A stretch of 64,000 nucleotides of DNA from Levilactobacillus huananensis. GTDB taxonomy: Bacteria > Bacillota > Bacilli > Lactobacillales > Lactobacillaceae. The stretch lies in the NCBI RefSeq assembly GCF_003946145.1, contig NZ_RHOC01000001.1:1-64000 (forward strand), given 5' to 3'. A program made the translations under genes and the position numbers. The notes below the pieces were generated by a model. It was not told where the DNA came from and searched no databases. It was given only the letters and a program-made list of their open reading frames with translations. This document shows positions 7,996 to 17,078 of this stretch, one piece after another (the stretch's first letter is position 1; the number at the start of each line of letters is the position of its first letter).

Positions 7996-9477
7996 ATGGT
8001 AAAGAAACAAACTAATGTCAAGGTTGTGACGGGGGCCGTCTTCGTCGCCACCTTTATGTCTGCGATCGAAGGGACTATCGTCTCAACTGCCATGCCCACT
8101 ATCGTCGGTGATTTACAAGGGGTGGCCCTCATGAATTGGGTCTTCTCAATTTTCTTATTGACGAGCGCTATCGCAACACCCATCTACGGTAAGCTTGCTG
8201 ATACTGTCGGTCGTAAGCTGGTTTTCTTAGTTGGTCTATTCATCTTTGTCGTGGGGTCGACGCTGTCGGGAATGTCTCATAGTATGGAGACATTGATTGC
8301 TTGGCGAGCCCTACAAGGGATTGGGGCCGGAGCCATTATGCCTGTGTCCTTCACGATTCTTGCGGATATCTATCCGGTAGAACAGCGAGCTCGGGTCATG
8401 GGACTTAATGGGTCCGCCTGGGGAATCGCCGCCGTTGTTGCGCCATTGTTAGGGGGCTTCATTGTTGATCATCTCAGTTGGCACTGGATTTTCTTCATTA
8501 ACATTCCGATTGGAATTGTGACAATGGGGTTGATCTGGTTCTATCTGCAAGAGCGCACAGAACGAAAAAAGTTCAACATGGACTGGGCCGGTTGCTTCTG
8601 GTTGTCGCTGGGGCTGTTGGCTTTGATGCTGACGTTCCAACTATTGGGTGAAGGTCAATTGAATGTCCTATTCGTTGTCTTAGGTTTTTTAGTGTCTGCA
8701 GGTTCCTTCTGGGCTTTCTTACGCCAAGAGAAGCGGACGGACGATCCGTTGATTCCGTTATCTTTGTTTGCAAACCGAACGTTTGTCGTGCAAAATTTAA
8801 TCGCCGCATTACTGAGTGGGTTTATTATGGGCTTTGAGGTCTACTTACCCACCTGGACGCAAGGCCTTCTAGGGTTAAAGGCTTCCGAAGCCGGGTTCGC
8901 GATTACACCTAGTTCATTGATGTGGATTGTCGGGTCGTTTATCGCCGGGAAGTTACTCTTGAGCCGATCACCTTATCAAATTGTGAATATCAGTTTAACG
9001 TTAGTTATGATTGGTGCCATTACAATGGCACTGTTACCGGCTACCACGCCGTTCTGGTGTTTCTTCGTCATTGCGGGGATTTGTGGGACTGGGTTTGGGA
9101 TTACCATCACCACGACCACGGTAACTGTTCAGAGTCAAGTTGATGTTGACGAGATTGGAGTCGCGACTTCATTCAATACGTTGTCACGAACGCTCGGACA
9201 AACCATGATGGTGTCTATCTTGGGGATTATCATGAACCTTGCCATGACCCGCGGCGTGGCCAGTCATCATGGTACGAGTATGGCCATGATGAATAAGCTC
9301 ATTAACCCGCAAACCGCATTGGGCTTGCCGGCTAACGTCTTGCCAACTTTACGTGGGATCTTGTATCAGGGCCTACACGCCATCTTTATTGCTGGGGTGA
9401 TCCTGATTGTTATCTCATTTGCGGTTAACTTCTTTGACCGCCGTGAGACGCAACATCTGACCGACGACAAGGGGTAA
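7996..9477 (+). CDS. DHA2-family MFS multidrug efflux pump
   Basis: A 493-residue membrane transporter of the 14-segment drug:H+ antiporter-2 group (EmrB/QacA/LmrB type). The first helix carries the ATFMSAIEGTIVSTAMPTI signature. Motif A (GKLADTVGRKLVF) and motif C-like glycines (GSAWGIAAVVAPLLGGFIVD) are present. The length is right for 14 helices. ATG follows GGTAGGAGG. It is a single gene behind a promoter with an operator-like palindrome, which fits inducible drug export. The substrate cannot be told from the sequence. Confidence 0.92.
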   Translation: MVKKQTNVKVVTGAVFVATFMSAIEGTIVSTAMPTIVGDLQGVALMNWVFSIFLLTSAIATPIYGKLADTVGRKLVFLVGLFIFVVGSTLSGMSHSMETLIAWRALQGIGAGAIMPVSFTILADIYPVEQRARVMGLNGSAWGIAAVVAPLLGGFIVDHLSWHWIFFINIPIGIVTMGLIWFYLQERTERKKFNMDWAGCFWLSLGLLALMLTFQLLGEGQLNVLFVVLGFLVSAGSFWAFLRQEKRTDDPLIPLSLFANRTFVVQNLIAALLSGFIMGFEVYLPTWTQGLLGLKASEAGFAITPSSLMWIVGSFIAGKLLLSRSPYQIVNISLTLVMIGAITMALLPATTPFWCFFVIAGICGTGFGITITTTTVTVQSQVDVDEIGVATSFNTLSRTLGQTMMVSILGIIMNLAMTRGVASHHGTSMAMMNKLINPQTALGLPANVLPTLRGILYQGLHAIFIAGVILIVISFAVNFFDRRETQHLTDDKG

Positions 9478-9543
9478 TTATTCCCGTTTTGAAAATAGTT
9501 ACGGTATAATAGTTTTAAACGATCGAGAGTGGAGGCGAAGAAA

Positions 9544-9867
9544 ATGTTTGAAAGTAATCATGCACGTTATGCCAGTTATGGTACCGTTGCGGTCCTACCC
9601 GGTGACATGATCGACGCCGTCTGGGATATCATTGACAATGACCTCCAGGGCCTCTTTCCGTTGGCAAACTTGCTAACGTTTAAGCTTCACAATAATCAGG
9701 GAATGACGACGTTTGAATATGTGCAGACGGACGATAAACGTGGGGCAGTCAGTGCCGGATTCGACACCGACTTTACCTACGCGCCTCAATTACCAGAAAC
9801 CGTTCTGGCTTATGATGACGGTGATAGCCAAATCATTTTATTACCATCGGAAACGGCGGATCACTAA
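9544..9867 (+). CDS. DUF960-like small protein
   Basis: A 107-residue soluble protein. The opening MFESNHARYASYG followed by a WDIIDNDLQG helix matches what I recall of the DUF960 family of Gram-positive bacteria, whose function is unknown. ATG 9544 is preferred over GTG 9529 because GGAGG ends 9 bases before it. A TATAAT lies at 9505-9510. Two terminators in a row follow. Confidence 0.72.
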   Translation: MFESNHARYASYGTVAVLPGDMIDAVWDIIDNDLQGLFPLANLLTFKLHNNQGMTTFEYVQTDDKRGAVSAGFDTDFTYAPQLPETVLAYDDGDSQIILLPSETADH

Positions 9868-9883
9868 AAACCAAGGTGGCGAG

Positions 9884-9914
9884 AAGAGGGATGCGCTTAG
9901 GCATGCCTCTTTTT
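9884..9914 (+). terminator. Terminator of the DUF960 gene
   Basis: AAGAGG pairs with CCTCTT, with further inner pairing, followed by a T-tract. Confidence 0.65.
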
Positions 9915-9933
9915 GTCGCTTCAAAGCACAATT

Positions 9934-9972
9934 AAAAACGCCACACCGCGCAATAGGGGGTGTGGCGTTTTT
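9934..9972. terminator. Bidirectional terminator
   Basis: A perfect stem AACGCCACACC/GGTGTGGCGTT flanked by A and T runs lies between the convergent genes at 9544 and 9979. Confidence 0.9.
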
Positions 9973-9978
9973 GATCGG

Positions 9979-10626
9979 TTAGATAGTGGCATCCGTCCGA
10001 ATGTTCTTTAAGGCTTCATCAATTTGTTGGAGGACGAGTTCCGTGTTGCCGGGAACGTCCAGATCATATTTTTGTAAGTCGATCCGAACCTTAGGACTCA
10101 CGTCGTAGTCTGCATACCAGCCTTGGTAAGCAGTCCACATCTTTTTGTAGTAAGCTTCCAAGCTTGGGTTATCGTCGAATTGTTCATAGTCACGACCACG
10201 CTTCTTGATACGGTGAAGAATAGTGTCAAAGTCGGCATCTGCATAGACTAATAAGTCAGGAGCCTTCTTTGGCAGTGCACTTAGTTCGTTCATCATATTA
10301 TCCAGCAGGCTTAAGTAAACTTCCAACTCGGTATCCGTGATGTTCCCTTCAGCGTTATTTTCGCGCGTAAAGAGGGCATCTTCATAGATTGAACGGTCCA
10401 GAACGTTGTTGTCATCCGCCAACGCCCGCTTAATCATACTAAAACGTTTGTTGAGGAAGTAAATTTGCAATAAGAAACCATATTGTTTGGGATTTGCATA
10501 GTATAGTGGTAGAACCGGGTTGTCACCAACCGGTTCGAAAAATGCCTTTGTATCCAAGTGTGATGCAATCTTTCCAGTAAGAGTCGTCTTGCCGACGCCA
10601 ATCATTCCAGCTGTAATTATCACCAT
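9979..10626 (-). CDS. Deoxynucleoside kinase (dGK/dAK type)
   Basis: A 215-residue kinase that phosphorylates deoxynucleosides for nucleotide salvage. The P-loop GMIGVGKTT lies at residues 7-15. The DRSIYED motif near residue 78 is the substrate/catalytic segment of the dNK family, and KKRGRDYE is the lid region. Lactobacilli often carry paired dGK/dAK enzymes to use exogenous deoxynucleosides; only one copy is here. ATG follows AGAGGGG. Substrate preference (dA, dG or dC) is open. Confidence 0.9.
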   Translation of the reverse strand: MVIITAGMIGVGKTTLTGKIASHLDTKAFFEPVGDNPVLPLYYANPKQYGFLLQIYFLNKRFSMIKRALADDNNVLDRSIYEDALFTRENNAEGNITDTELEVYLSLLDNMMNELSALPKKAPDLLVYADADFDTILHRIKKRGRDYEQFDDNPSLEAYYKKMWTAYQGWYADYDVSPKVRIDLQKYDLDVPGNTELVLQQIDEALKNIRTDATI

Positions 10627-10782
10627 GATAGCCCCTCTTTTATCAAATATACAAGATATAGTGTACCATAAAAAAGCTGGCTACTACATTTGCTTGACAG
10701 ATATTTTTTCGCCATTTCGTGAAGTTTGGTCATTGTTGTATAATAGACTCGTTGGTATAAGTGGATTAGGAGGTTGAACGAG

Positions 10783-11553
10783 ATGTATCAAGCAATCGTC
10801 TTTTTTGATTTGGATGGTACCTTATTTGACGATAACAAGAACGTTTTACCGACAAGTATCGCCGCCATTCACGAAATGCAACAACATCATATTCTACCAG
10901 TTATTGCCACTGGAAGAAACATTTTTGAAATTCAATATGTGCTCGATGCGACGAACATCGATGCTGTGGTCAGTGCCAATGGGAGTTACGTCCAGTATCA
11001 GGGGAAGCGGCTTACAGCCGCGGTGATTCCACAAGAGGAACTCGACGCGATTACCACCTTTGCAAACGAGCAGGGGGATCCGTTAGGTTACTTCAATAAC
11101 CGGGGATTTCGGCTGAGTCAGGCTAACCAGGATACGAAGGATAACTTTAAGTTGTTACGGTTAGACGCACAAGTTGATCCAACCTGGTATCAGACCCAGG
11201 AGATTAATTTCCTCAATGTTTTCAATCGTGATAATGAAGCCCCATACCGGGAGAAATTTGCTGGGGAGCTGTCCTTTGTCCGCAACAACCCGCGGGCACT
11301 CGATACGATGGCAACAGGAATTAGCAAACAGACTGGGATCCGAACCTTCCTGAAGGAGGCTGGATTGCAGGATGTGAAGACCTATGCCTTTGGGGATGGG
11401 TTAAACGACTTGCAAATGTTTGATGAGGTCGACGTTCCAATTTCTATGGCTAACGGGGTTTTTCAGGCAAAGAACAAGGCAGCCTACGTGACGGGCAGCA
11501 ACATGGACGATGGCATTGTCCAGGGGCTACGGCACTTTGGGCTCATTCAATAA
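10783..11553 (+). CDS. Cof-type HAD phosphatase
   Basis: A 256-residue HAD-superfamily hydrolase of the Cof/YidA subfamily IIB. Motif I is FFDLDGTL at residues 8-15, a Thr in VIATGR is motif II, Lys lies in the middle, and motif IV is FGDGLNDLQMF. The cap domain is the alpha/beta type. Such enzymes dephosphorylate sugar phosphates or flavin/pyridoxal phosphates. ATG 10783 is chosen over TTG 10774 because AGGAGG lies 9 bases upstream of it. It is a single gene with a terminator. The substrate is unknown. Confidence 0.9.
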   Translation: MYQAIVFFDLDGTLFDDNKNVLPTSIAAIHEMQQHHILPVIATGRNIFEIQYVLDATNIDAVVSANGSYVQYQGKRLTAAVIPQEELDAITTFANEQGDPLGYFNNRGFRLSQANQDTKDNFKLLRLDAQVDPTWYQTQEINFLNVFNRDNEAPYREKFAGELSFVRNNPRALDTMATGISKQTGIRTFLKEAGLQDVKTYAFGDGLNDLQMFDEVDVPISMANGVFQAKNKAAYVTGSNMDDGIVQGLRHFGLIQ

Positions 11554-11566
11554 TTTTTACAGACTA

Positions 11567-11610
11567 AAAACGGCGTCACTACTTCAAAAAGTAGCGACGC
11601 CGTTTCGTTT
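11567..11610. terminator. Bidirectional terminator
   Basis: A 17-bp stem, AAACGGCGTC...GACGCCGTTT with one mismatch, lies between the convergent HAD phosphatase and pgmB genes. Confidence 0.85.
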
Positions 11611-11619
11611 TCACTGAGA

Positions 11620-12291
11620 TTAACCTAATCTTTTTGCAATGTTTTCGAGAGTCACGCTGGCTGTGTCAGCAAAGACCATGTCAGCGGCGGCTAACTCGTG
11701 GGCATCCCCAATTCCAAGGGAGACCTCACCGGCGGCGTTGATGGCTTGGACACCGGCAGCAGCATCTTCAATGCCGATACATTGGGCGGGGTCCAGGCTG
11801 AGTAGCTGGGCACCCTTGGTATAGATTTCGGGATCCGGCTTGCCGTGAGTCAGGCTGGCTGGGTCAACAACTTGAGGAAAGTAGTCAGCCAATTGAAGCT
11901 TGTCGAGAACTCGTGGCGCATTCTTGGATGCTGAGGCAAGTGAGAGTTGGTAGCCTTTATCCCGGAGGTCATCTAAGAAAGCCTTCATGCCTGGCAAAAT
12001 ATTGGCAGGGGTCATCTTGTTAACCTCGGCAACATAATTGTCATTTTTCTGGGTAGCCAAGGCCACCTTCTGGTCTTGGCTATAGTCGTTTTCCTTGTGG
12101 CCCGCTTTAAGAATCATCTCGAGAGAATCCATGCGGCTGATTCCTTTGAGACCGTTGGCCAGGTCGTCACTCCAGCTCACGCCAAGAGAGTCAGCGAGTT
12201 GGTGCCAGGCATTACCGTGCAAGACGGAAGTGTCCGTGATGACACCGTCTAAGTCGAAGACAAAACCCTTAATATCCGCAAATTTAGTCAT
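11620..12291 (-). CDS. pgmB: Beta-phosphoglucomutase
   Basis: A 223-residue HAD enzyme that converts beta-glucose 1-phosphate to glucose 6-phosphate. The nucleophile motif FDLDGVITDT begins at residue 11, followed by the family segments SRMDSLE, SASKNAP, HGKPDPEIY and GIEDAAAG. ATG follows AAGGAG. It sits 13 bases downstream of the GH65 gene in the same direction. That enzyme produces the beta-glucose 1-phosphate, so the two form a catabolic operon under the cre-bearing promoter upstream of GH65. Confidence 0.96.
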   Translation of the reverse strand: MTKFADIKGFVFDLDGVITDTSVLHGNAWHQLADSLGVSWSDDLANGLKGISRMDSLEMILKAGHKENDYSQDQKVALATQKNDNYVAEVNKMTPANILPGMKAFLDDLRDKGYQLSLASASKNAPRVLDKLQLADYFPQVVDPASLTHGKPDPEIYTKGAQLLSLDPAQCIGIEDAAAGVQAINAAGEVSLGIGDAHELAAADMVFADTASVTLENIAKRLG

Positions 12292-12304
12292 TGTTGAAAG
12301 CTCC

Positions 12305-15028
12305 TTAATATGAAATAGTTTGTGTTTGATTTGGTTTTAACGTGATCTCGTGATCGCCGATGGTTAAGACGGCGGTTTTATCTGCCGTGACCTGAACATG
12401 CTGGTGGTCAATCGTGAAGTGATACCGGATGCCACGAACCAACTGAGCGAAGTCTAATCGCTGCCATGTTGCTGGCAGATGGGGGTTAACCGATAGCGTC
12501 GGGGCTAAAATATCTACCCCTGCGTAATGCCGGGTCGTCATGAGGGTTACAGCCCCCATGACCCCCAGGTGAATCCCTTCGGCGGTAGTGCCGCCTTGAA
12601 TGTCGTAATAGTCCGATAGGAGGGCCTGTGAGAAGAGTTTCCACGATTGGTCCATGTTACCCGCCATTGCCGTTAGAACAGCATAGACAATACGGGAGAG
12701 GGTAGATCCATGGGTGGTTCGGTCGAGGTAGAACTGAAGGTTCTTGTCGAAGGCGCCCTTCGGCAAATGATAACCCAGTTGGTCCAAGAGACCAAAGACT
12801 TGTTGTTCATCCAGACTGTAGAACGCCATTAAGGCATCCGCTTGTTTGGCAACCTGATAGGCGTCAGGCGTCTTGCCCTCGGCTTTTAAAATACGATCCA
12901 TCCGGGAGATATCGCCGTACTTCTTCTGATACTTGGCGAAGTCGAGTCGAGGGAGCTTGAAGTACCCGTCAAACTGACCGATGATACCAGCTGAACTGAT
13001 GTCAAGATGGAGATGATGACTGACGTCCGTCAGTTGATCGGTCGTCTTAGCCGTCCACCCTGTCTTTTGGTCACTTGCAGCGACCGCTTTAGCGGGGAGC
13101 TCATGGCGTAAAAGTTGCACTTGGTTGAAAAGCCAGGTGACCATGAGGTTTGTATACGCGTTGTCTGCTAGGCCGGTACTGTCAGCATTTGGGTAGTTTT
13201 CGTGAAATTCGTCAGGTCCCATGACCCGGTCAATCGTGTAGCGATGGGTTTGAGAATTTAGTTTGGCCCGGCTAAGCCAGAACTTGGAAATTTCACTCAA
13301 CATTTCCAAGCCATAAGCGGTCATGAAGCTCTGATCACCCGTGATATGGGTGTACATGATGATGTTGTAGGCTACAGCTAGGGAAACGTGACGCTGGAGT
13401 GAGGAATAATCTGGATCCCAGGAATTCGTCAAAGGATTTAGGTGGACAACTTGTGATTGTTCGTCGCCAAATTCACCGGATTGCCAAGGGTACATAGCGC
13501 CGTCGTCACCATCAGCCTGAGCATTCTTTTTAGCTGCATCTAATCGACGATAACGATACATGAGGAGCTGCTTAGCCAACTCGGGGTCGTGAAGTGCGTA
13601 GATGGGAAGATCGAACATTTCATCCCAGAAAACGTGGCCACGATAGGCTTCTCCGTCGAGTCCTCGCGCATTGACTGAAGCATCGATTTTACCTGAGGCA
13701 ATGGCTTGTGTCGCTGAGAAAAGATGGTACAGGTTGACTCGGGTTAGTTTCTGAGCGGTGATGTCGCCAGTGATTTGGATGTCGGCGCCGTGCCAACGTT
13801 TCTCCCAATAATGGCTATTGCTGGTGAGGGTGTCGGTGAAGGTTGCGGCATTAATTTCAGTCGTAGCCGCTTGATTCAAAGGACTAGTTGTTTCGCGCCC
13901 TGTGAAGAAGACCACGTTTTTTTCAAAGGTATAAGTCTGGTTTGGTTGAACTGCGACTGAACGCATCTGTTGAATATGCTGCTCGGCGTGAATTCGAGTG
14001 TCAATGGGGGCATCTAGCGCATCGCCAGGGCCAGTCAGTCGGGAACCGAAGATAAAAGGAACCTTTGACGACTGAGTCTGACCCTCTAAGAAGATCGTAT
14101 CGGGTTGACGACTGGTACCGGTAACCTGAATGTGACGCTGATTGAAGGCCCGGTATCGTTCGACATTACCGTTAACGACGCTGCCATCGATTTCAGAATA
14201 GATCTGAAGCGACCCAGAAAAGTTGAGGGGGGTCACACTATAACGGATGGCCATGCGGTGCCAGTCTATCATATTGGCCAGCTTCGTGGTCTTGATTTGT
14301 AACGCATGGCCGGTGGAAAGTTGAACCAACATTGTTGTGGTTAACGCCCCGGTATGCAGATCAAGGCTACGATAGATGTCCTGGATGTCACTGGACCGAA
14401 TTTGAAATGGATTTTGATGATCCACACCAAACGTTAAGGCCTGGGCATTTGGCAAATTGACCAAGTCTTCATTGACGACTTGACGGCCATTAATGTTGGT
14501 CGTCAGTTGGTCATACAGGCCCGCCGTGTACATGCCAGGATAGTTATCCTGGTCAGCGTGAGCCTCGGTATAGGCACCACGGAGGCCGAAGAACCCATTA
14601 CCCACCGTTAACATTGCCTCTTGACCATAGTTTCGTTTACCCGCATATTGACCGTAGTAGTCCAAGTGCCAACTGAGGTACTCACGCTTGCTGGCGAGGG
14701 CATCTTCCAGGCCTTGTTCTGAGATAGCTTGGCTACTAACCACGGGAATATTCAGCATGTTGGTAATGGCTAAACCAATATCGATCCGTTGGTGATTAAT
14801 CCCGACAACGGTGTCGGAGAAGGGATAACTCAGGGCGTTATCGACTACTGCGGCATCTACGTCGAGACCCACTAAGCGTACTCGTAAATTTTCAAGGTTT
14901 TCGCCGATGCTTTGGTCTGTGTTGTATGCGATAGTGAATTCGCGCTGTGCCTCCGGTTTTCCAGCAGGGGCATAGCTGACCTGCAGGGCGTCATCTGAAA
15001 CGTGTAACGTAATAATTTTCAAACCCAA
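12305..15028 (-). CDS. GH65 family disaccharide phosphorylase
   Basis: A 907-residue glycoside hydrolase family 65 enzyme. It should split an alpha-glucosyl disaccharide with phosphate to beta-glucose 1-phosphate plus sugar. The core begins near residue 115 (YGQEAMLTVGNGFFGLRG); the family segments RGHVFWDEMFDLP and LHLGVMGA are present. The predicted general acid is Glu607 in GPDEFHENYP. The loop after it is longer than in maltose phosphorylases. With about 115 extra N-terminal residues it is clearly longer than the usual roughly 750-residue maltose phosphorylase. The start is TTG 15028 with AAAGGA 6 bases upstream; TTG 15022 is possible. Substrate (maltose, kojibiose, nigerose, trehalose) is not decided. 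Confidence 0.88.
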   Translation of the reverse strand: MGLKIITLHVSDDALQVSYAPAGKPEAQREFTIAYNTDQSIGENLENLRVRLVGLDVDAAVVDNALSYPFSDTVVGINHQRIDIGLAITNMLNIPVVSSQAISEQGLEDALASKREYLSWHLDYYGQYAGKRNYGQEAMLTVGNGFFGLRGAYTEAHADQDNYPGMYTAGLYDQLTTNINGRQVVNEDLVNLPNAQALTFGVDHQNPFQIRSSDIQDIYRSLDLHTGALTTTMLVQLSTGHALQIKTTKLANMIDWHRMAIRYSVTPLNFSGSLQIYSEIDGSVVNGNVERYRAFNQRHIQVTGTSRQPDTIFLEGQTQSSKVPFIFGSRLTGPGDALDAPIDTRIHAEQHIQQMRSVAVQPNQTYTFEKNVVFFTGRETTSPLNQAATTEINAATFTDTLTSNSHYWEKRWHGADIQITGDITAQKLTRVNLYHLFSATQAIASGKIDASVNARGLDGEAYRGHVFWDEMFDLPIYALHDPELAKQLLMYRYRRLDAAKKNAQADGDDGAMYPWQSGEFGDEQSQVVHLNPLTNSWDPDYSSLQRHVSLAVAYNIIMYTHITGDQSFMTAYGLEMLSEISKFWLSRAKLNSQTHRYTIDRVMGPDEFHENYPNADSTGLADNAYTNLMVTWLFNQVQLLRHELPAKAVAASDQKTGWTAKTTDQLTDVSHHLHLDISSAGIIGQFDGYFKLPRLDFAKYQKKYGDISRMDRILKAEGKTPDAYQVAKQADALMAFYSLDEQQVFGLLDQLGYHLPKGAFDKNLQFYLDRTTHGSTLSRIVYAVLTAMAGNMDQSWKLFSQALLSDYYDIQGGTTAEGIHLGVMGAVTLMTTRHYAGVDILAPTLSVNPHLPATWQRLDFAQLVRGIRYHFTIDHQHVQVTADKTAVLTIGDHEITLKPNQTQTISY

Positions 15029-15134
15029 TCGTCTTCCTTTCTATTAATTATTTGCACAATCATTCACTATTAATTTTAGGCTACCCCCTGGTAATTAGCA
15101 ATTATTCTCCCCCTAGCAACGTAAAACAATCATC

Positions 15135-15164
15135 ATTATAAATACCGATATTATGCAAATGCAA
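15135..15164 (-). promoter_or_regulatory. Putative promoter of the GH65-pgmB operon
   Basis: On the minus strand TTGCAT (15164-15159) and TATAAT (15140-15135) are separated by 18 bases, about 107 bases before the GH65 start. The -35 lies inside the cre site. Confidence 0.7.
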
Positions 15165-15173
15165 ACGATTGCG
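15159..15173 (-). promoter_or_regulatory. Catabolite-responsive element (cre)
   Basis: ATGCAAACGATTGCG fits the CcpA cre consensus WTGNAANCGNWNNCW in all but the last base. It overlaps the -35 of the GH65-pgmB promoter, where CcpA would repress during growth on glucose. Confidence 0.7.
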
Positions 15174-15289
15174 CTTTTTGCTACTGGTTCGCTGAGTAAC
15201 TATTCCAACGGGCGTGAAGAAAAGAGATTGTGAGAACGTATGAAAACGTGGTAAGATTTGACCAATGAGAACCGAGAGGGAGAGGCGAC

Positions 15290-15559
15290 GTGGGAAAATT
15301 CATTCGAACGATGATTCTAATTGTGAGTTTGACTGTGGTGATTATTCTGGCGACGGTGTTGATCGCCGTGCACTGGGTCACCGGGATCTGGGCTCAGGCG
15401 GCCGTGAGCTTAGTGGGCTTTACTTTAGCAACGGCATGGGATTGCCGAATTCTCTTCAAACGTTGGGCAGTCATTGCACCGATTCTCCAACGCACCCCCA
15501 AGAAAAAAACGCCGACGGTTTCGGAAGAAAAAACGGCACAAAAAAAGCCATTACGATAA
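15290..15559 (+). CDS. Small membrane protein, 89 aa
   Basis: An 89-residue protein with two hydrophobic segments (about residues 5-27 and 33-51) and a basic tail rich in Lys/Thr. The start is GTG, chosen for the strong GAGGGAGAGG just before it. An overlapping frame (15265-15612) gives a low-complexity Arg/Gly/Asp product and is taken as a shadow. No family is recognised. A hairpin that would end transcription on the minus strand lies inside its 3' end (GCCATT/AATGGC). Confidence 0.55.
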   Translation: MGKFIRTMILIVSLTVVIILATVLIAVHWVTGIWAQAAVSLVGFTLATAWDCRILFKRWAVIAPILQRTPKKKTPTVSEEKTAQKKPLR

Positions 15560-15582
15560 GTCGCAATGGCCAAAGAGTAAGG

Positions 15583-15612
15583 TTACAACATAATTGGGGG
15601 ATTATGTTGTAA
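15583..15612. repeat. Perfect 12-bp inverted repeat
   Basis: TTACAACATAAT and ATTATGTTGTAA flank a TGGGGG loop. There is no T-run after it, so it is not a normal terminator. It may be an operator or an RNA-end stabilising hairpin. A second inverted repeat, CAAGTTT/AAACTTG, lies at 15684-15702. Confidence 0.5.
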
Positions 15613-15857
15613 AGACTTCATCTACTTTGGGGGAGTAAAATGAAATCGTCTGTTGAATGAGGACAGAAGCCTCACGCGCAAGTCAAGTTTAACTCAAACT
15701 TGCCCGCAACCATATAGTAACTCATAATGAGAAAAAATGCCATTAAAAAATTAATATTGAAAAAAATGGCTTTTACTGACTAATTAAAAGTAACGGATCG
15801 TGAGATTCTGTGGGCTGTTCCACGGTTAGTTAAGCGAGCCAACAAAGGATGGGTATT

Positions 15858-16532
15858 GTGAATAGTGTGCAAAAACGAAACTTTATGAATATTGGGTGGT
15901 TTCTGGTCATGCTCATTCTGGTCACGATTGTCCAGATTCCATTGGCCTTCTTGAGTCGCGGCGCAAGCTGGCAACGCGGATTATGGGCCGTGGGTTATGT
16001 CGGCGGGTTCCTAGTGGCGATTGCTATCGGGTTGTGGATCTACCGCCGGCTGGTACCTGGTAGGTGGCAACGACTGACTGGCCAAGACTGGCGACTCATG
16101 GTGATAGGCTACGTCTTTATGGTGGTGGTTGAAATGAGTCTGAACATTGTGAATATGCTGCTTTTTAAGGAAACTAGTACGAAGAACAATGACCTCATTG
16201 CGACGGTTCTAGGCAGAAGTCCCTTATCCTTAATCATGTTGAGTCTGACAGCCGTGTTGGCATCACCCATTCTGGAGGAGTTGACCTTCCGAGGAATTTT
16301 GGTGAGCGGTTGTTTCTCTGAAGATCGCTTTTGGTTGCCAATTGTCGTGAGTGGGATCGTCTTCTCGTTAGTTCATCAAAGTGACAATCCGATTAGTTGG
16401 CTCATCTATGCCATCATGGGGGGGACCTTTGCCTACGTTTACCGGAAGACTGGCAAACTTCAAGCAACGATTTTTATGCATGGGTTTAATAATCTCATTG
16501 CCATGCTTCTGATGTTGACAACCATTCATTAA
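15858..16532 (+). CDS. CPBP family intramembrane metalloprotease
   Basis: A 224-residue membrane protein of the CPBP (CAAX protease and bacteriocin-processing, Abi) family. The glutamate motif EELTFRG, the conserved Phe/His segment FSLVHQS and the late HGFNN motif form the intramembrane active site. Six or so membrane segments are predicted. GTG 15858 is preferred to ATG 15849 because AAAGGA precedes it at normal spacing. In lactobacilli such proteins are linked to bacteriocin immunity or unknown proteolysis; no bacteriocin gene is near. Confidence 0.88.
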   Translation: MNSVQKRNFMNIGWFLVMLILVTIVQIPLAFLSRGASWQRGLWAVGYVGGFLVAIAIGLWIYRRLVPGRWQRLTGQDWRLMVIGYVFMVVVEMSLNIVNMLLFKETSTKNNDLIATVLGRSPLSLIMLSLTAVLASPILEELTFRGILVSGCFSEDRFWLPIVVSGIVFSLVHQSDNPISWLIYAIMGGTFAYVYRKTGKLQATIFMHGFNNLIAMLLMLTTIH

Positions 16533-16568
16533 AAAAGGCTTAGCGGCTATCGACCGCTAAGCTTTTTT
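16531..16568. terminator. Bidirectional terminator
   Basis: AAGCTTAGCGG-type stem (GGCTTAGCGG/CCGCTAAGC) flanked by A6 and T6 between the convergent CPBP and MarR genes. Confidence 0.9.
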
Positions 16569-17046
16569 ACTGGTGACTATCGATGTTCTTTGTAATCAGT
16601 CGCTGACGACTGACAGTATCTAATTGAGACTTAACAGTGGCCAATTCGGCCATTGTGTCGTCGATTTCCTTGTCGGTCATTCCCAATAAGTTTTGGCATT
16701 GGCCAATTCGAGCATAAACTTCTTCACGTTTGGCAGTAGCCATTTCGGTTAAGTGAATTAATACCTGACGTTCATCAGTTTGGCTACGAACACGACTCAC
16801 CCAACCCTGTTTTTCCAGACGCTTCAACAGAGGTGTCAATGTGCCACTATCTAATTCTAAATGTTCACCGAGTTGATGAACGGTCAGGGGGGCATCCTCC
16901 CATAAAACCAACATCGCAATGTATTGCGGGTAGGTCAGGCCGAATGGGGCAAGGGCACTCTGATAGAAGTGATTAAACTTCTTACTAGCGGAGTAGATCG
17001 AGAAACAAAGTTGCTGATCGAGTAAGACTGGCGGAACCTTTGGCAT
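16567..17046 (-). CDS. ohrR: OhrR-like MarR family regulator
   Basis: A 159-residue winged-helix repressor. The N-terminal LCFSIYSASKKF with Cys14 matches the peroxide-sensing Cys of OhrR, and Tyr28 and Tyr39 fall where OhrR has its Cys-contacting tyrosines. A second Cys (117) would allow a 2-Cys type mechanism. The recognition helix is DSGTLTPLLKRLEKQG and the wing is DERQVLI. AAGGAGG lies 8 bases before ATG. An OhrR-type operator lies just upstream, so it is probably autoregulated. No ohr peroxidase gene lies in the window. Confidence 0.87.
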   Translation of the reverse strand: MPKVPPVLLDQQLCFSIYSASKKFNHFYQSALAPFGLTYPQYIAMLVLWEDAPLTVHQLGEHLELDSGTLTPLLKRLEKQGWVSRVRSQTDERQVLIHLTEMATAKREEVYARIGQCQNLLGMTDKEIDDTMAELATVKSQLDTVSRQRLITKNIDSHQ

Positions 17047-17078
17047 GGCGCAGGCCTCCTTTCGAATGCTTTCAAAAT

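Noticed and set aside
15265-15612. A 115-codon frame overlapping the small membrane protein.
   Set aside because: Its product is low-complexity and charged, while the other frame has two membrane segments and a strong ribosome binding site directly before its GTG.
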